From positions 1 through 64,000 of the forward strand of contig SUUT01000008.1 in assembly GCA_015062385.1 (NCBI GenBank): a DNA stretch of 64,000 nucleotides. The letters run 5' to 3'. Below, piece after piece: positions 45,402-54,615 of the stretch (its first letter is position 1; each line of letters begins with the position of its first letter). Both the position numbers and the translations under genes were made by a program. The notes below the pieces were generated by a model, which was not told where the DNA came from, made no database searches, and saw only the letters and a program-made list of their open reading frames with translations. This DNA comes from Alphaproteobacteria bacterium (lineage in GTDB: Bacteria; Pseudomonadota; Alphaproteobacteria; CAAHEQ01; UBA3637).

Positions 45402-45642
45402 ACAACAGGTATATTTTTACAACAAAACAAATCAAATTGCAAGTCTTTTTTATCATTTTTTGTACTTTTTTTGTTTACAGATTGATTTTTATTAAAAATA
45501 TTATGCTAATTTTTTCTAAAAAAACATTTTTTAGTTGTTCATTAAGTTATTTTTGCAAGAGTATTCTATTTAATTTTTTAAAAAATTTTAAAATGATAAA
45601 AAAATATTGATTATTTCAAAAAATAAGCATAAAATATTATGT

Positions 45643-46422
45643 ATGAGTCATATAGATACATTTCTTTTTAAGTGTGCTTTTATCAGTTATTTCAAAAAAC
45701 TGATTGCTGTTTGCATTTGTTTGTTTTTATTAACACAAATATCTTCGTGCTATCCATTAATCGGCTATCCGTTAAGAGCTGTTAATCGTCCCTTAAATCA
45801 GCACTTTTTAGGTAAACCCGCAAAAGAACCGTTTACTGAATTAAAAGAAATATTTACCCCTTATAAAGATCCTCATCCAAACAGTCGACACATATGGGGC
45901 GGTTATCCTATTCAAAAAACATTTGTTAAACACTATCAAGCAAAAGGAACTGTTTTATATGTTGACATTAATGATGCTTTGATTAAAGGTTGGTATTTAG
46001 CCGGAAAAAGTGAAAGCAGTAAAATGTATAAAAAAGTCGCTCCGGTTGATTTATCTATTGCTGTCGGAAAAACCGGACAACCCGAAAATATTCGCAACCT
46101 AAATATCGGACACGAAGAAAATGGTTTATTCATCAGTTATACCAATGCATATTACAGTGAGAAAGAAGTTGAAAATATCCATGTAATTCCGGCAACACCA
46201 AAACTGACAAAAGTCCTTAAAAACCTACAAAAATATGATATTGTTTACATAGAAGGATTTTTGGTAAACTGGGGCGGAACAGGAGAACTCTCCCGCACAA
46301 AATTTAATACGGCACAATATGCAGGACAAATTTCGCATCAACGAGCCGGAGGCGTAGAAACCGGTTTATGTTTACAACTCTATTTAACAAAAATTATTTT
46401 TAACGGGCACGTTTATCAATAA
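45643..46422 (+). CDS. lipoprotein-like protein, unknown function
   Basis: A 259-aa protein. A hydrophobic segment (LIAVCICLFLLTQISSC) ends in a fair lipobox ISSC, so the mature part likely faces the periplasm. The rest is strand-rich with several Tyr and Trp (HIWGGYPIQKTF, GWYLAGKSESS, YIEGFLVNWGGTGEL). The ATG at 45643 is my choice; an ATG at 45607 would add 12 residues. Neither has a clear ribosome-binding site. I do not recognise the family. Confidence 0.6.
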   Translation: MSHIDTFLFKCAFISYFKKLIAVCICLFLLTQISSCYPLIGYPLRAVNRPLNQHFLGKPAKEPFTELKEIFTPYKDPHPNSRHIWGGYPIQKTFVKHYQAKGTVLYVDINDALIKGWYLAGKSESSKMYKKVAPVDLSIAVGKTGQPENIRNLNIGHEENGLFISYTNAYYSEKEVENIHVIPATPKLTKVLKNLQKYDIVYIEGFLVNWGGTGELSRTKFNTAQYAGQISHQRAGGVETGLCLQLYLTKIIFNGHVYQ

Positions 46423-46556
46423 TTTGATTAACTGTTTTTAATTTGATACAAAAGTGTTATACTTTAAAATACACTCAAAATAAAGAATACAAAAATTACA
46501 AATAAAAAAGCATTTCAAATCCATTGTTATCAGCTGATAATTTCGATTTCCTTTTT

Positions 46557-47213
46557 TTATCCGACATTGGATGAAATAGATTTCGGCATAAAATAAATCA
46601 ATGGCAAAATACTTAATGACAAAACATATTTGACAATAAAATTAAATACAAAGATTTCAATAACAACAGTATTGGAATACGAAAAGGCAAATGCCCCGAT
46701 ACAAAAAATTAAATTATCTATCGGAATACTAACCGTATTACTAATCAAAACCCTGCCCCATTTATATTTACTTTTAAACCGTTGCTCAAATCGATGATAA
46801 ATATGTGTATCAATCAGTTCGCTAACAAATTGAGCTAACAAAGAAAATACGACAATTCGCCATACCGGTGACAAAACAACGTCAAAATATCGGGCATTCA
46901 ATGTTTCCGTATCTGCCGGAAACAAACCAATAAACCATAAATAAAACGCCATAAATAAATTGATAACAACCGCACCAACAATACATTTTTGTGCAATAAC
47001 TTTACCACAAATCCGATGAACAACATCTCTCAGGGTAAACGTTAACGGATATAAAAAAACACCCATATCAACAGCATAACTCAACACATATCCCACTTTG
47101 ATACTACTGATATTTGCCAACAATTGCAACGACACATAAAATAAAATACAAAACAACGCATATGTTGATAAAGAAGGTGTTCTAACCTGTTCAATATGAT
47201 TATCTTGTGTCAT
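46557..47213 (-). CDS. queuosine precursor transporter (VUT/YhhQ family)
   Basis: A 218-aa membrane protein with about six helices. KVGYVLSYAVDMGVFLYPLTF and FVSELIDTHIYHRFEQRF are characteristic of the VUT/YhhQ family, which imports queuosine precursors such as preQ0/preQ1. The start lies 2 bp after the stop of the GNAT gene, so it is co-translated. No que genes are in the window. Confidence 0.85.
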   Translation of the reverse strand: MTQDNHIEQVRTPSLSTYALFCILFYVSLQLLANISSIKVGYVLSYAVDMGVFLYPLTFTLRDVVHRICGKVIAQKCIVGAVVINLFMAFYLWFIGLFPADTETLNARYFDVVLSPVWRIVVFSLLAQFVSELIDTHIYHRFEQRFKSKYKWGRVLISNTVSIPIDNLIFCIGAFAFSYSNTVVIEIFVFNFIVKYVLSLSILPLIYFMPKSISSNVG

Positions 47214-47215
47214 TT

Positions 47216-47668
47216 TTATCTTTTCGGATATTCTTTAATCATTAAAACCGATCGCATACCATTTGCATGCGTATACCAGCCACTTTGTATTTGAAAACCA
47301 AACTTTTCAAAAAATTCGGTAATTCCTTCAAATGCATATAATGCTATTTTACGATAATCCTGAAAATACGCAGTTTCCATTGCCAGTTGGACCAACTGTG
47401 TTGCAATACCTTTATGGGTGTAATTTTCATCTACAACCAGTTGGCGTAATCGGATCCAATCATTTTCGGGTTCAGGTGTCAATAAAACACAGCCAACCAG
47501 TGTACGAGTTCCATTCAACGCACCAAAAATAAGCGATTCTCGTTCCTCTTTATCAAAATGAACAGAAGTCATAATTCGCATCGGCTCCCAAAAACGGTTA
47601 CGTCTGAGTCGAACACATTTCGGATAAAGCGGATGCGTTGTTGTCATTAAACGATACGTAATTGCCAT
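47216..47668 (-). CDS. GNAT-family N-acetyltransferase
   Basis: A 150-aa protein. RLRQLVVDENYTHKGIATQL carries the acetyl-CoA loop HKGIAT, followed by ALYAFEGITEFFEKFGF, the usual GNAT end. The substrate is unknown. It lies in a chain of minus-strand genes with 10 bp or less between neighbours. Confidence 0.85.
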   Translation of the reverse strand: MAITYRLMTTTHPLYPKCVRLRRNRFWEPMRIMTSVHFDKEERESLIFGALNGTRTLVGCVLLTPEPENDWIRLRQLVVDENYTHKGIATQLVQLAMETAYFQDYRKIALYAFEGITEFFEKFGFQIQSGWYTHANGMRSVLMIKEYPKR

Positions 47669-47678
47669 AATTATCCCT

Positions 47679-48218
47679 TTACTTTAAAATTTTACCGATA
47701 TAATAAGAGTCCATCCATTTACCATTTATCCATGCCGTTTCTTTTGCACACCCCTCAATAGAGAATCCGTGTTTAATGTACAATGAAATCGCCCGTCTGT
47801 TTTCAGCCCGTACCTCACCCTGAATACGATGCATTTTCTTTTCACGAGCCCATTTTTCCATTTCATCCATAAATACAGATCCGATTCCACATCCGTAATA
47901 TGCTTTTAAAACAGAAATACCGAATGAACTGTTTAACCCCATATACGGATGATTAGGTTTATTAATACCGATTGAACACGAACCTACCAATTCATTAGTC
48001 GCATTAAATACACCTAAAAACAAATATTGTTCACTGGCATATATTTTTTCACAATCGGCATAATTTTTCGGCGGTTGACCGACATATTGATTCGTATTAG
48101 GCGATTCAGTCGCAATCCGTTCCAAAAATTTATTCACGTTATCATAATCACTGATATTTAGTTTTCGAAAAGTTAAAATTTCCCCATTTTTAAGTGTTAA
48201 TTCCATCTTGTTCTCCAT
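47679..48218 (-). CDS. GNAT-family N-acetyltransferase (RimJ/RimL-like)
   Basis: A 179-aa protein. FGISVLKAYYGCGIGSVFMD holds the acetyl-CoA loop, and VRAENRRAISLYIKHGF is the typical helix. NGKWMDSYYIGKIL closes the fold. Similar proteins acetylate ribosomal proteins, spermidine or drugs; the target here is unknown. It starts directly after the phosphatase gene ends. Confidence 0.88.
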   Translation of the reverse strand: MENKMELTLKNGEILTFRKLNISDYDNVNKFLERIATESPNTNQYVGQPPKNYADCEKIYASEQYLFLGVFNATNELVGSCSIGINKPNHPYMGLNSSFGISVLKAYYGCGIGSVFMDEMEKWAREKKMHRIQGEVRAENRRAISLYIKHGFSIEGCAKETAWINGKWMDSYYIGKILK

Positions 48219-49352
48219 TCATTTTTTGCCAATTAAAATTAACGGCACAAGCATTTCATTTTGCGTTACACCTCCATGATGTCCTTTTAAAAAGGGTATA
48301 GGAAAGCCGTTTGACACCTCATGATACAAACACTTATCCGTTTTGCCGATAAGTAAATAATCCCCAATAAATTCATGGATTCTAGCATGAGGAATCCCTG
48401 GTCCTAACAATTCTAAATCCATTACTTCTTTGTCCGAGAACAACAAAAAATCATCCGCCAAATATTTTTGAAATTCAGCTTCAAATAATTCTTTTTTATC
48501 CGGATGAACAAAAACGGCACTACATCTGTCTTCAATAGATAACGGCAACCGCAAGCAAGTGTCTATCAGTCCACAATCATTAATTGAAATATATTTTTGA
48601 ATATCAATATGTCCGTGATCGGCAAGAACAATCAATAACGTATCTTGCAGTTCTTTTGCCAAGGTTTCTGTTTGGGCATTTATCTCCCGAACAACCTCTA
48701 TTGTTTCAGCTGAATACGGACCTTTACGATGGGATATATAATCCGGATTATGCCAATACGCAATTATAAAATGATTATTCGGCTTTTGCGTTTCTGCCAA
48801 AATGGCTCGTGTCATCTGATGAAACGTATGTATATTCTTATTATCGATTTTATCTGGATACAACTCTGTACATTCAATATTTGAGTTTACTGCTTTTATT
48901 TTATCAATCAATCGCTCATATGCCAACACCTCATTTGGATGAATATCCGACGGTTCCTGTGTGTACATATTTTTACCGGTAAACGTTTCAACAATCTCAT
49001 TTGTTTCTTTAAAATAAGTTCCCCACCCAAGTCGACCATGTACAATAGGTGCAACACCACTATAAAACGTTGCCGTTGCCGGAACAGTAGTCGATGGAAA
49101 TACAGAACAAATTGACTTAATGGTATGCTTACATAAAAATGCCTGTTCATCCAATGCATTTTCCAAAACGGAAACCCCCATTCCATCAGCAATCAACACG
49201 ACCACATTTCGATAATTTTCAGACAGTTTTACATCTAATTCCGAACAGGTTTTATCTGTTGAAATTACACCGTAATACCTTGAAATTGATGCCATAACAG
49301 ATAAGATACTGTTTTGATAATTCGGCATATATATCGGATTATGTTTTAACAC
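48219..49352 (-). CDS. alkaline-phosphatase-superfamily phosphodiesterase
   Basis: A 377-aa protein of the nucleotide pyrophosphatase/phosphodiesterase type. VLIADGMG binds the first metal, FPSTTVPATATF carries the nucleophilic Thr, and YWHNPDYISH, VLADHGHID and KGHHGG supply further ligands. No signal peptide is seen, so it is probably cytoplasmic. The start may be GTG 49352 or ATG 49328. Substrate unknown. Confidence 0.82.
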   Translation of the reverse strand: MLKHNPIYMPNYQNSILSVMASISRYYGVISTDKTCSELDVKLSENYRNVVVLIADGMGVSVLENALDEQAFLCKHTIKSICSVFPSTTVPATATFYSGVAPIVHGRLGWGTYFKETNEIVETFTGKNMYTQEPSDIHPNEVLAYERLIDKIKAVNSNIECTELYPDKIDNKNIHTFHQMTRAILAETQKPNNHFIIAYWHNPDYISHRKGPYSAETIEVVREINAQTETLAKELQDTLLIVLADHGHIDIQKYISINDCGLIDTCLRLPLSIEDRCSAVFVHPDKKELFEAEFQKYLADDFLLFSDKEVMDLELLGPGIPHARIHEFIGDYLLIGKTDKCLYHEVSNGFPIPFLKGHHGGVTQNEMLVPLILIGKK

Positions 49353-49423
49353 AGCTTTACTCTTACATTTTGCAATCTTTTGTTCAAGATACGCTCATTT
49401 ATATGGGATGTCAACAAAATAGA

Positions 49424-49996
49424 TTATCCGTTTAAAATTGAATCTATGTGTTTTTGAATAACAGACAATGTTTCATCCGGTGTTTGATGCGTGCAATCAA
49501 TCCGCAATAAATTCGGATGACTAATTGTTGCCATCTTAAACCGTTCTAAAAATGATTTTAAAATCTCAGCATCTGTTAATTTATAACGAGCTACCCGTTC
49601 AGGCGTATCAATCCGCTGGCACAATATATCCGTCTGACAATTTAATTCTATCGGAAAAAAGACGGCCCCAATATCTTCTGCAAAACCTTTTAATTCTTCA
49701 AAAGCCCCATAATCAACAGGATCATCTATTAAAACATTCGTAAACACATATGATTGCGGACCATCTTTTTTATAATGTTTTTTTACAACATCTAAAAATA
49801 ACGTTCGTATTTTATAAACTGCCGGACAAATATCCAACAAAGTATCGCCATTCACATCCACAAACGGCATTATCACATTATTAAAATGATGATTATCTAA
49901 TAAATATGATCCGTATTTTTCTTCTAATTTTCGTCCAATTGTTCGCTTACCGGCAGCAGGAGCCCCAAATAACAAAACAACAAATTTTTTATTCAT
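49424..49996 (-). CDS. P-loop nucleotide kinase-like protein
   Basis: A 190-aa protein. The Walker A motif is GAPAAGKRTIGRKL near the N-terminus. LNCQTDILCQRI resembles a lid region and RIDCTHQTPDETL the C-terminal pattern of shikimate- or gluconate-kinase-like proteins. The phosphate acceptor is unknown. AGGAAAT precedes the ATG. It lies 15 bp after the 5'-nucleotidase gene. Confidence 0.72.
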   Translation of the reverse strand: MNKKFVVLLFGAPAAGKRTIGRKLEEKYGSYLLDNHHFNNVIMPFVDVNGDTLLDICPAVYKIRTLFLDVVKKHYKKDGPQSYVFTNVLIDDPVDYGAFEELKGFAEDIGAVFFPIELNCQTDILCQRIDTPERVARYKLTDAEILKSFLERFKMATISHPNLLRIDCTHQTPDETLSVIQKHIDSILNG

Positions 49997-50011
49997 TTTA
50001 TATTTCCTCCA

Positions 50012-50569
50012 TTATCTGCAAACACGCCCATTCCGCTGATTTATATATCGCATAACATCTTTTGGTGAAAAAAACAGAATCCCTGCACCACCATTATCTT
50101 TCCATTTACGTATATTGTGATACATATCATCCACCAAAACTTGAGCCACACCGGCACGGGATTGAAGAAAGGCTTCTTTTGATAAAGGTGTTACAATTAC
50201 TTTCGGCAACTTTCCATTCATGTAAAAATGTTTGTGAGCCCAACGTGTTTTTAAAAATTGAACAGCCCTTAACCGATTAGGTTTATCTTTCGGTGGCACA
50301 AAACGGGATAAGAACACAACATCGTCAAAATGTTTTAAGCAATACTGATATAATTCATACGCCCCAGTCTTAACAGGCATTGTTTCCCAAAAAGTATTAT
50401 CATAATCACAATAATGAAACAATTTATTTTGAATAGCTCTCTCGTGTGGTGTCATTTCTGAACGAGGAATATTTTTTAATTTCATACAATCATTTCCGAC
50501 ATATTTTAGGGCCTGTTTTGCAAAATCTGCGACCACATCATCCATATCTAAATAACAAATTGTTTTCAT
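50012..50569 (-). CDS. 5'(3')-deoxyribonucleotidase-like HAD phosphatase
   Basis: A 185-aa protein. HAD motif I is YLDMDDVVADF, motif II FLSRFV and the late Asp motif VLVDDMYHNIRKW. The cap is small, as in the NT5C family, which dephosphorylates deoxynucleotides. AAAGGC lies before the ATG. It shares the strand and close spacing with nucleotide-related neighbours. Confidence 0.8.
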   Translation of the reverse strand: MKTICYLDMDDVVADFAKQALKYVGNDCMKLKNIPRSEMTPHERAIQNKLFHYCDYDNTFWETMPVKTGAYELYQYCLKHFDDVVFLSRFVPPKDKPNRLRAVQFLKTRWAHKHFYMNGKLPKVIVTPLSKEAFLQSRAGVAQVLVDDMYHNIRKWKDNGGAGILFFSPKDVMRYINQRNGRVCR

Positions 50570-50615
50570 TTTTGAGCCTTTTATTTTATAACTTTAAACC
50601 TTTTATACACATTTT

Positions 50616-50945
50616 TTAGGACCTTATCCTTTGCAAATAAAAATCCATTTGTCCACAGGATAACGCTTGAATTGCCTTTCGGCTATCATGCGAAGTCACT
50701 TTATTTCGCCGTTCGAATCCACACTTTTCACATCGATGCAAAATCCACTCTTTGCCATTGCGTTGTTCATAACCAACTGCTATCATTACCCCGCCACAAT
50801 CCGAAGCACGGTCACCAGGGTTAATATCCACATGCTTACTGGACAAACAGGTTGGACAATGATTAGTATAACCATCACCAGAAACAGATGTTTCACATAC
50901 ATCGCACACAAAATCTTCAATTGTCCGTGTAAAATTTTTAACCAT
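50616..50945 (-). CDS. RNHCP domain-containing protein
   Basis: A 109-aa protein. FVCDVCETSV, HCPTCLSSKHVD, NPGDRASDCGG and HRCEKCG make two zinc-ribbon-like Cys pairs around the RNHCP core. Its role is unknown, probably nucleic-acid binding. It overlaps the end of hflX by 8 bp, so the two are co-translated. Confidence 0.85.
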   Translation of the reverse strand: MVKNFTRTIEDFVCDVCETSVSGDGYTNHCPTCLSSKHVDINPGDRASDCGGVMIAVGYEQRNGKEWILHRCEKCGFERRNKVTSHDSRKAIQALSCGQMDFYLQRIRS

Positions 50946-52221
50946 TCTTTTTTCCTTTTTTTATTATAAACGCCTGAAACAATGATACATCTTCTGGTTT
51001 TAATTTAACAAAAAGAGTAATTGTTTTTTCGTTATCCGTCCGTCTGACAATCTGCCCCTTTTGATATAAACGAGCTAATGTTTTTCCGTCTTCAATCGGA
51101 ATCATCAACTTATATAACTGTCTGTCTTTATTCAATGTTTCTTCAATACAGAATAATAATTCTTTTATTCCTTCTCCTGTTACGGCAGAAATCGGCCATT
51201 CTTTATCTTTCCATTTCTTCTGATTACAAATCATTTGTCGGTCATCCGGCTCAAACATGTCAATTTTATTCAAGGCTTCAATCAATTCACAATCAACTTT
51301 TTCCTTTAAGCCTAAATCTGACAAAACAGCTTCTACATCTTTTTTTTGTGCCTTCGTATCCGGATGAAAATAATCCCGCACATGCACAATTACATCAGCT
51401 TCCAACACTTCTTCTAACGTTGCCCGAAACGCCATAACCAATTCAGTCGGCAAATCGGAAACAAAACCGACCGTATCAGATAAAATAGCAATTTGCCCGC
51501 TTGGCAGTTTAATTTGACGCATTGTCGGATCCAATGTAGCAAACAGCATATCTTTTGCAAATACATCTGCTTGTGTTAATTTATTAAACAACGTTGATTT
51601 ACCGGCATTTGTATAACCAACTAATGCAACTATCGGAAACGGCACTCGTCGGCGGGCTTTTCGATGCAGTTCCCGTGTTTTTTTCACTTCTGTCAGTTCT
51701 TTTTTGATTTTAACAATATCTTCATCAATCAAACGTCTGTCTAGCTCAATTTGCGTTTCCCCCGGACCACCTAAAAAACCCGATCCGCCCCGTTGCCGTT
51801 CCAAGTGCGTCCATGACCGAACCAAACGGGAACGAGCATATGTTAAATGAGCCAATTCTACTTGAAGTACCCCTTCTCTGGTACGAGCCCGTTGACCAAA
51901 AATTTCTAAAATCAAGGCTGTTTTGTCAATAACCTTTGTGTTCCATTCTTTTTCCAAGTTCCGTTGTTGTAACGGCGATAAATGGCACGACAAAATAACA
52001 ACAGCAACTTCATTTTCTTTAATAAAATCCCGATAGGAATCAATCGTTCCTTTTCCCAAATAAGTACCAGCTTTAATTTCACGCATTGGCACAACGGCAC
52101 TATGCAATACATTTAAATCAATAGCTTTGGTTAATGATACCGCTTCCGCCAAAATTGCTTCCGGTTGGCGAATGGATTTCTCTCCTTTTAAATACGGTAA
52201 CAAAACAAGTGTATTATCCAA
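50938..52221 (-). CDS. hflX: GTPase HflX
   Basis: A 427-aa protein. The N-terminal HflX domain holds RTREGVLQVELAHLTYARSR and GGSGFLGGPGETQIELDRR (glycine-rich). The G domain has GYTNAGKSTLFNKL, DTVGFVSDLPTEL and NKID. HflX binds the 50S subunit and splits stalled ribosomes under stress. AAAGGT precedes the ATG. It lies 23 bp after hfq; the pair is conserved in proteobacteria. Confidence 0.95.
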   Translation of the reverse strand: MDNTLVLLPYLKGEKSIRQPEAILAEAVSLTKAIDLNVLHSAVVPMREIKAGTYLGKGTIDSYRDFIKENEVAVVILSCHLSPLQQRNLEKEWNTKVIDKTALILEIFGQRARTREGVLQVELAHLTYARSRLVRSWTHLERQRGGSGFLGGPGETQIELDRRLIDEDIVKIKKELTEVKKTRELHRKARRRVPFPIVALVGYTNAGKSTLFNKLTQADVFAKDMLFATLDPTMRQIKLPSGQIAILSDTVGFVSDLPTELVMAFRATLEEVLEADVIVHVRDYFHPDTKAQKKDVEAVLSDLGLKEKVDCELIEALNKIDMFEPDDRQMICNQKKWKDKEWPISAVTGEGIKELLFCIEETLNKDRQLYKLMIPIEDGKTLARLYQKGQIVRRTDNEKTITLFVKLKPEDVSLFQAFIIKKGKKNG

Positions 52222-52244
52222 TCTATGTATACCTTTTTATAAAA

Positions 52245-52466
52245 TTATTCATCATCAGATTTTGCTTCAATCGGCATTGAAGGCATAACAGTTGAAACAG
52301 CTGATTTATAAATCATTTGTGTATGTCCATCCCGCCGTAGGAATAAAACATATTTATCAAAAGAGGTTATAATTCCCTGCAATTTAACACCACACGTTAA
52401 AAACACAGTTGCAGGCACTTGATCTTTACATAAAATTTTTAAAAATTTTTCTTCTGAAAAAAACAT
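52245..52466 (-). CDS. hfq: RNA-binding protein Hfq
   Basis: A 73-aa protein. The Sm1 motif VFLTCGVKLQGIITSFDKY and the Sm2 motif YKSAVSTVMP are clear. Hfq forms hexamers that pair small RNAs with mRNAs. The start at 52466 is set by AAGGAG 6 bp upstream; a longer reading to 52526 has no support. The C-terminal tail is short, as in alphaproteobacteria. hflX follows. Confidence 0.95.
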   Translation of the reverse strand: MFFSEEKFLKILCKDQVPATVFLTCGVKLQGIITSFDKYVLFLRRDGHTQMIYKSAVSTVMPSMPIEAKSDDE

Positions 52467-52578
52467 ATACGGCTCCTTATGACAAAAACAGATGTTTTTT
52501 ATAACACATTCTGATATTTTTTTCAAGAAAAAACACGTACACTAAGAATCTTGTTTTTGAATTATTGTTGTACCATTT

Positions 52579-53646
52579 TTAATCAATGGGCTTACACACA
52601 ACTGTTGCGTAATGCATTTTATGAAAATTATACAATTCTTTTTTATCTCTTAAATAAACAATGTAATAATCCCAAAAAGCATTAATACCAATCCCTCGTG
52701 ATTCATTTGTCCAAACCTGACTATAATATGTTTGAGGTATATTGGCCGATATTGCATTACCAATATTTGTAGGTGTAAAAACACCATTACCCGTAAGCGA
52801 AACACCATCCCAATCACTAATAAAATCAGATGGAGCCGGAAGAACGTACCCTAAATAGTTACATATAAAAACTGCATCGGTATAATTTGCATAACTACCG
52901 TTATCTATTTTGACATGAATCCAATTAGGAGTTCCGGAAATCTGTGTTGAACGATATGAATGACACATTTGTGTATGCGAAAAACAGATGTTATTATTTG
53001 AACAATCAGAATCTGTTTCACAACCGACACACATTTGTTGTGAAGCATTCCAAATCGGCGTATCTTCCGGACAGGCTTCACATTGAAAATTACGACATAT
53101 CGGTTTTTCATTGGGACATTGTCCGTCCGTAATACACGATTTACACGTTTGCGTTTCTTGATGACAATACGGGGCTTGCGGTGTACAATAAGTACTGCCA
53201 CACGGTTCATTGTTGCCAAAATAAAAAGCAAGCGTGTTTGTATCGGTACAATCAGTATTACTCCCATCTTCCGTTATATATCCGTTGATACTGATTTCCG
53301 AACGGGTTTTCATATCATTTACCAATATTTTACACACATTTTGAGGAACGTTTGAAACCTGTATCAATACTCGTTCCTCTGTTGTTTCTCCGTCAAAAAC
53401 CAATTCTATCGGAAAAATGCTTGCCGTGTTTTCCCATTCATCCAATGATATCGGTTTATTTTCCGATTGCTGAATCAAAATATCCAATGCTCGCAAATTA
53501 ATATCATTAACGGTTTGATTGGCTTGATACTTATCCATCGCAAATTTATAACCCATAATACCGCCAACACTTAATACCCCGATAACAGCTAAAACACCCA
53601 GCATTTCCACCATTGAACGACCGAGTTCATTTTTAAATATCCGCAT
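52579..53646 (-). CDS. pilin-like protein with lectin-like C-terminal domain
   Basis: A 355-aa protein. Prepilin-like GRSMVEMLGVLAVIGVL helix, then YQANQTVNDINLRALDILIQ and VPQNVCKILV. Residues 1-195 closely match 30753-31865 up to CRNFQCEACP. Beyond that it switches to a different end: a Cys cluster (CVGCETDSDC) and a domain with YTDAVFICNYLGYVLP, DFISDWDG, VFTPTNIG and SQVWTNE. That end resembles the 39321-40415 protein and a C-type-lectin-like fold. The gene is thus a chimera of two siblings. AGGGGAAAA precedes the ATG. The cassette is at 53691-53841. Confidence 0.85.
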   Translation of the reverse strand: MRIFKNELGRSMVEMLGVLAVIGVLSVGGIMGYKFAMDKYQANQTVNDINLRALDILIQQSENKPISLDEWENTASIFPIELVFDGETTEERVLIQVSNVPQNVCKILVNDMKTRSEISINGYITEDGSNTDCTDTNTLAFYFGNNEPCGSTYCTPQAPYCHQETQTCKSCITDGQCPNEKPICRNFQCEACPEDTPIWNASQQMCVGCETDSDCSNNNICFSHTQMCHSYRSTQISGTPNWIHVKIDNGSYANYTDAVFICNYLGYVLPAPSDFISDWDGVSLTGNGVFTPTNIGNAISANIPQTYYSQVWTNESRGIGINAFWDYYIVYLRDKKELYNFHKMHYATVVCKPID

Positions 53647-53690
53647 TTTCCCCTCTCACAGTATAAAAGTTGCATTTACAGAATGAGTAT

Positions 53691-53841
53691 AATAAAAGGG
53701 ACCTTTTTTTCCCGCTTCGAATCAACAAAATTCGATTTTCGAGAAAATGAAAGATTGTTCTTTTAGTTGAATAATTTAGTTAAAATCAAAAAAAATGCAA
53801 AAAAGTGAAAAAATGTGTTGCATTTATACGTCCCTTTTTTT
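53691..53841 (-). promoter_or_regulatory. pilin-family upstream cassette, copy 6
   Basis: AAAAGGGAC (53694-53702) and GTCCCTTTT (53830-53838) pair perfectly, 127 bp apart. Pairing resumes after one T/T mismatch. The -10-like element is TATAAA. GCTTCGAATC keeps half of the central palindrome. A further TTCGATTTTCGAG stretch is special to this copy. The rest of the 53647-53933 gap shows nothing else. Confidence 0.78.
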
Positions 53842-53933
53842 GCAGATGAAATTTTCAAAAAATTTTTATTTTTTTAAATCAATTTAAATAGTTACATAAA
53901 AAATGCTTGAAGATATTTAATTTTATATGTTAA

Positions 53934-54359
53934 TTAATCTTCCGGAATTTCCCAAGGCATAACAGGACAACCTGCCTCTTGTTGATATTTTAATCCGATA
54001 ATATCCGGTTGAAAATCAGCCTGTTCAGATTGAAACAAAACACAGGAAATAAATTTAAACTGTTTAAAAGCTGATTGTATATCTTCAAATGTTCCGCCTG
54101 TTTCAGTGGCATCATCAACCAACAAAAAACAGGTATTTGGAGGAAAGCGATTCAATGTATCTCCCTTTAAACCAGCCTCTCGGGAATAATGAATATAATC
54201 CAACGGCAAATCCAGTTGATAAGCTATATACGTTGCCGGAATGGCTCCTCCCCGACCAACGGATACAACAGCACAAATTGCAGGATGAATCCGCAACTGA
54301 TTTAAACAATTATGAACAGCCAAACGGACCGTTTGCCAATCAAACCGATTTGAAGACAT
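53934..54359 (-). CDS. phosphoribosyltransferase
   Basis: A 141-aa protein. The PRPP loop is LLVDDATETGGT, preceded by SVGRGGAIPATYIA, which binds pyrophosphate. The short length and the end MPWEIPED resemble xanthine/guanine phosphoribosyltransferases (Gpt-like). The base it salvages is not certain. AAGGAATA precedes the ATG. It is divergent from the lipoprotein gene. Confidence 0.82.
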   Translation of the reverse strand: MSSNRFDWQTVRLAVHNCLNQLRIHPAICAVVSVGRGGAIPATYIAYQLDLPLDYIHYSREAGLKGDTLNRFPPNTCFLLVDDATETGGTFEDIQSAFKQFKFISCVLFQSEQADFQPDIIGLKYQQEAGCPVMPWEIPED

Positions 54360-54552
54360 GTTTATTCCTTTACAATTTTAAAAACTAAATTTTGAAGGGT
54401 TATATAGAAAAAACAAGATAAAATCAACCCCCTTATAAATTTTTTGAGAAAAAAAATCACTATTTTTGCACAAAATAAAAATATCTTATCAATTGAAATA
54501 AAACAAAAAAACAATATTTTGCATAAAAAATGTAAAAATATAAAAAAAATAA

Positions 54553-54581
54553 TTGATTTTTGAAAAAAAAGGACGTATAAA
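54553..54581 (+). promoter_or_regulatory. promoter of the lipoprotein gene
   Basis: TTGATT (54553-54558), 17-bp spacer, TATAAA (54576-54581). The spacer ends in AAAAAAAAGGACG, so the whole AAAAGGACGTATAA matches the distal arm plus -10 of the pilin cassettes (AAAAGGGACGTATAA) with one G missing. Confidence 0.65.
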
Positions 54582-54615
54582 AAATAAAAGAGTTAACTTA
54601 AAAGGAGAAGTTGAT

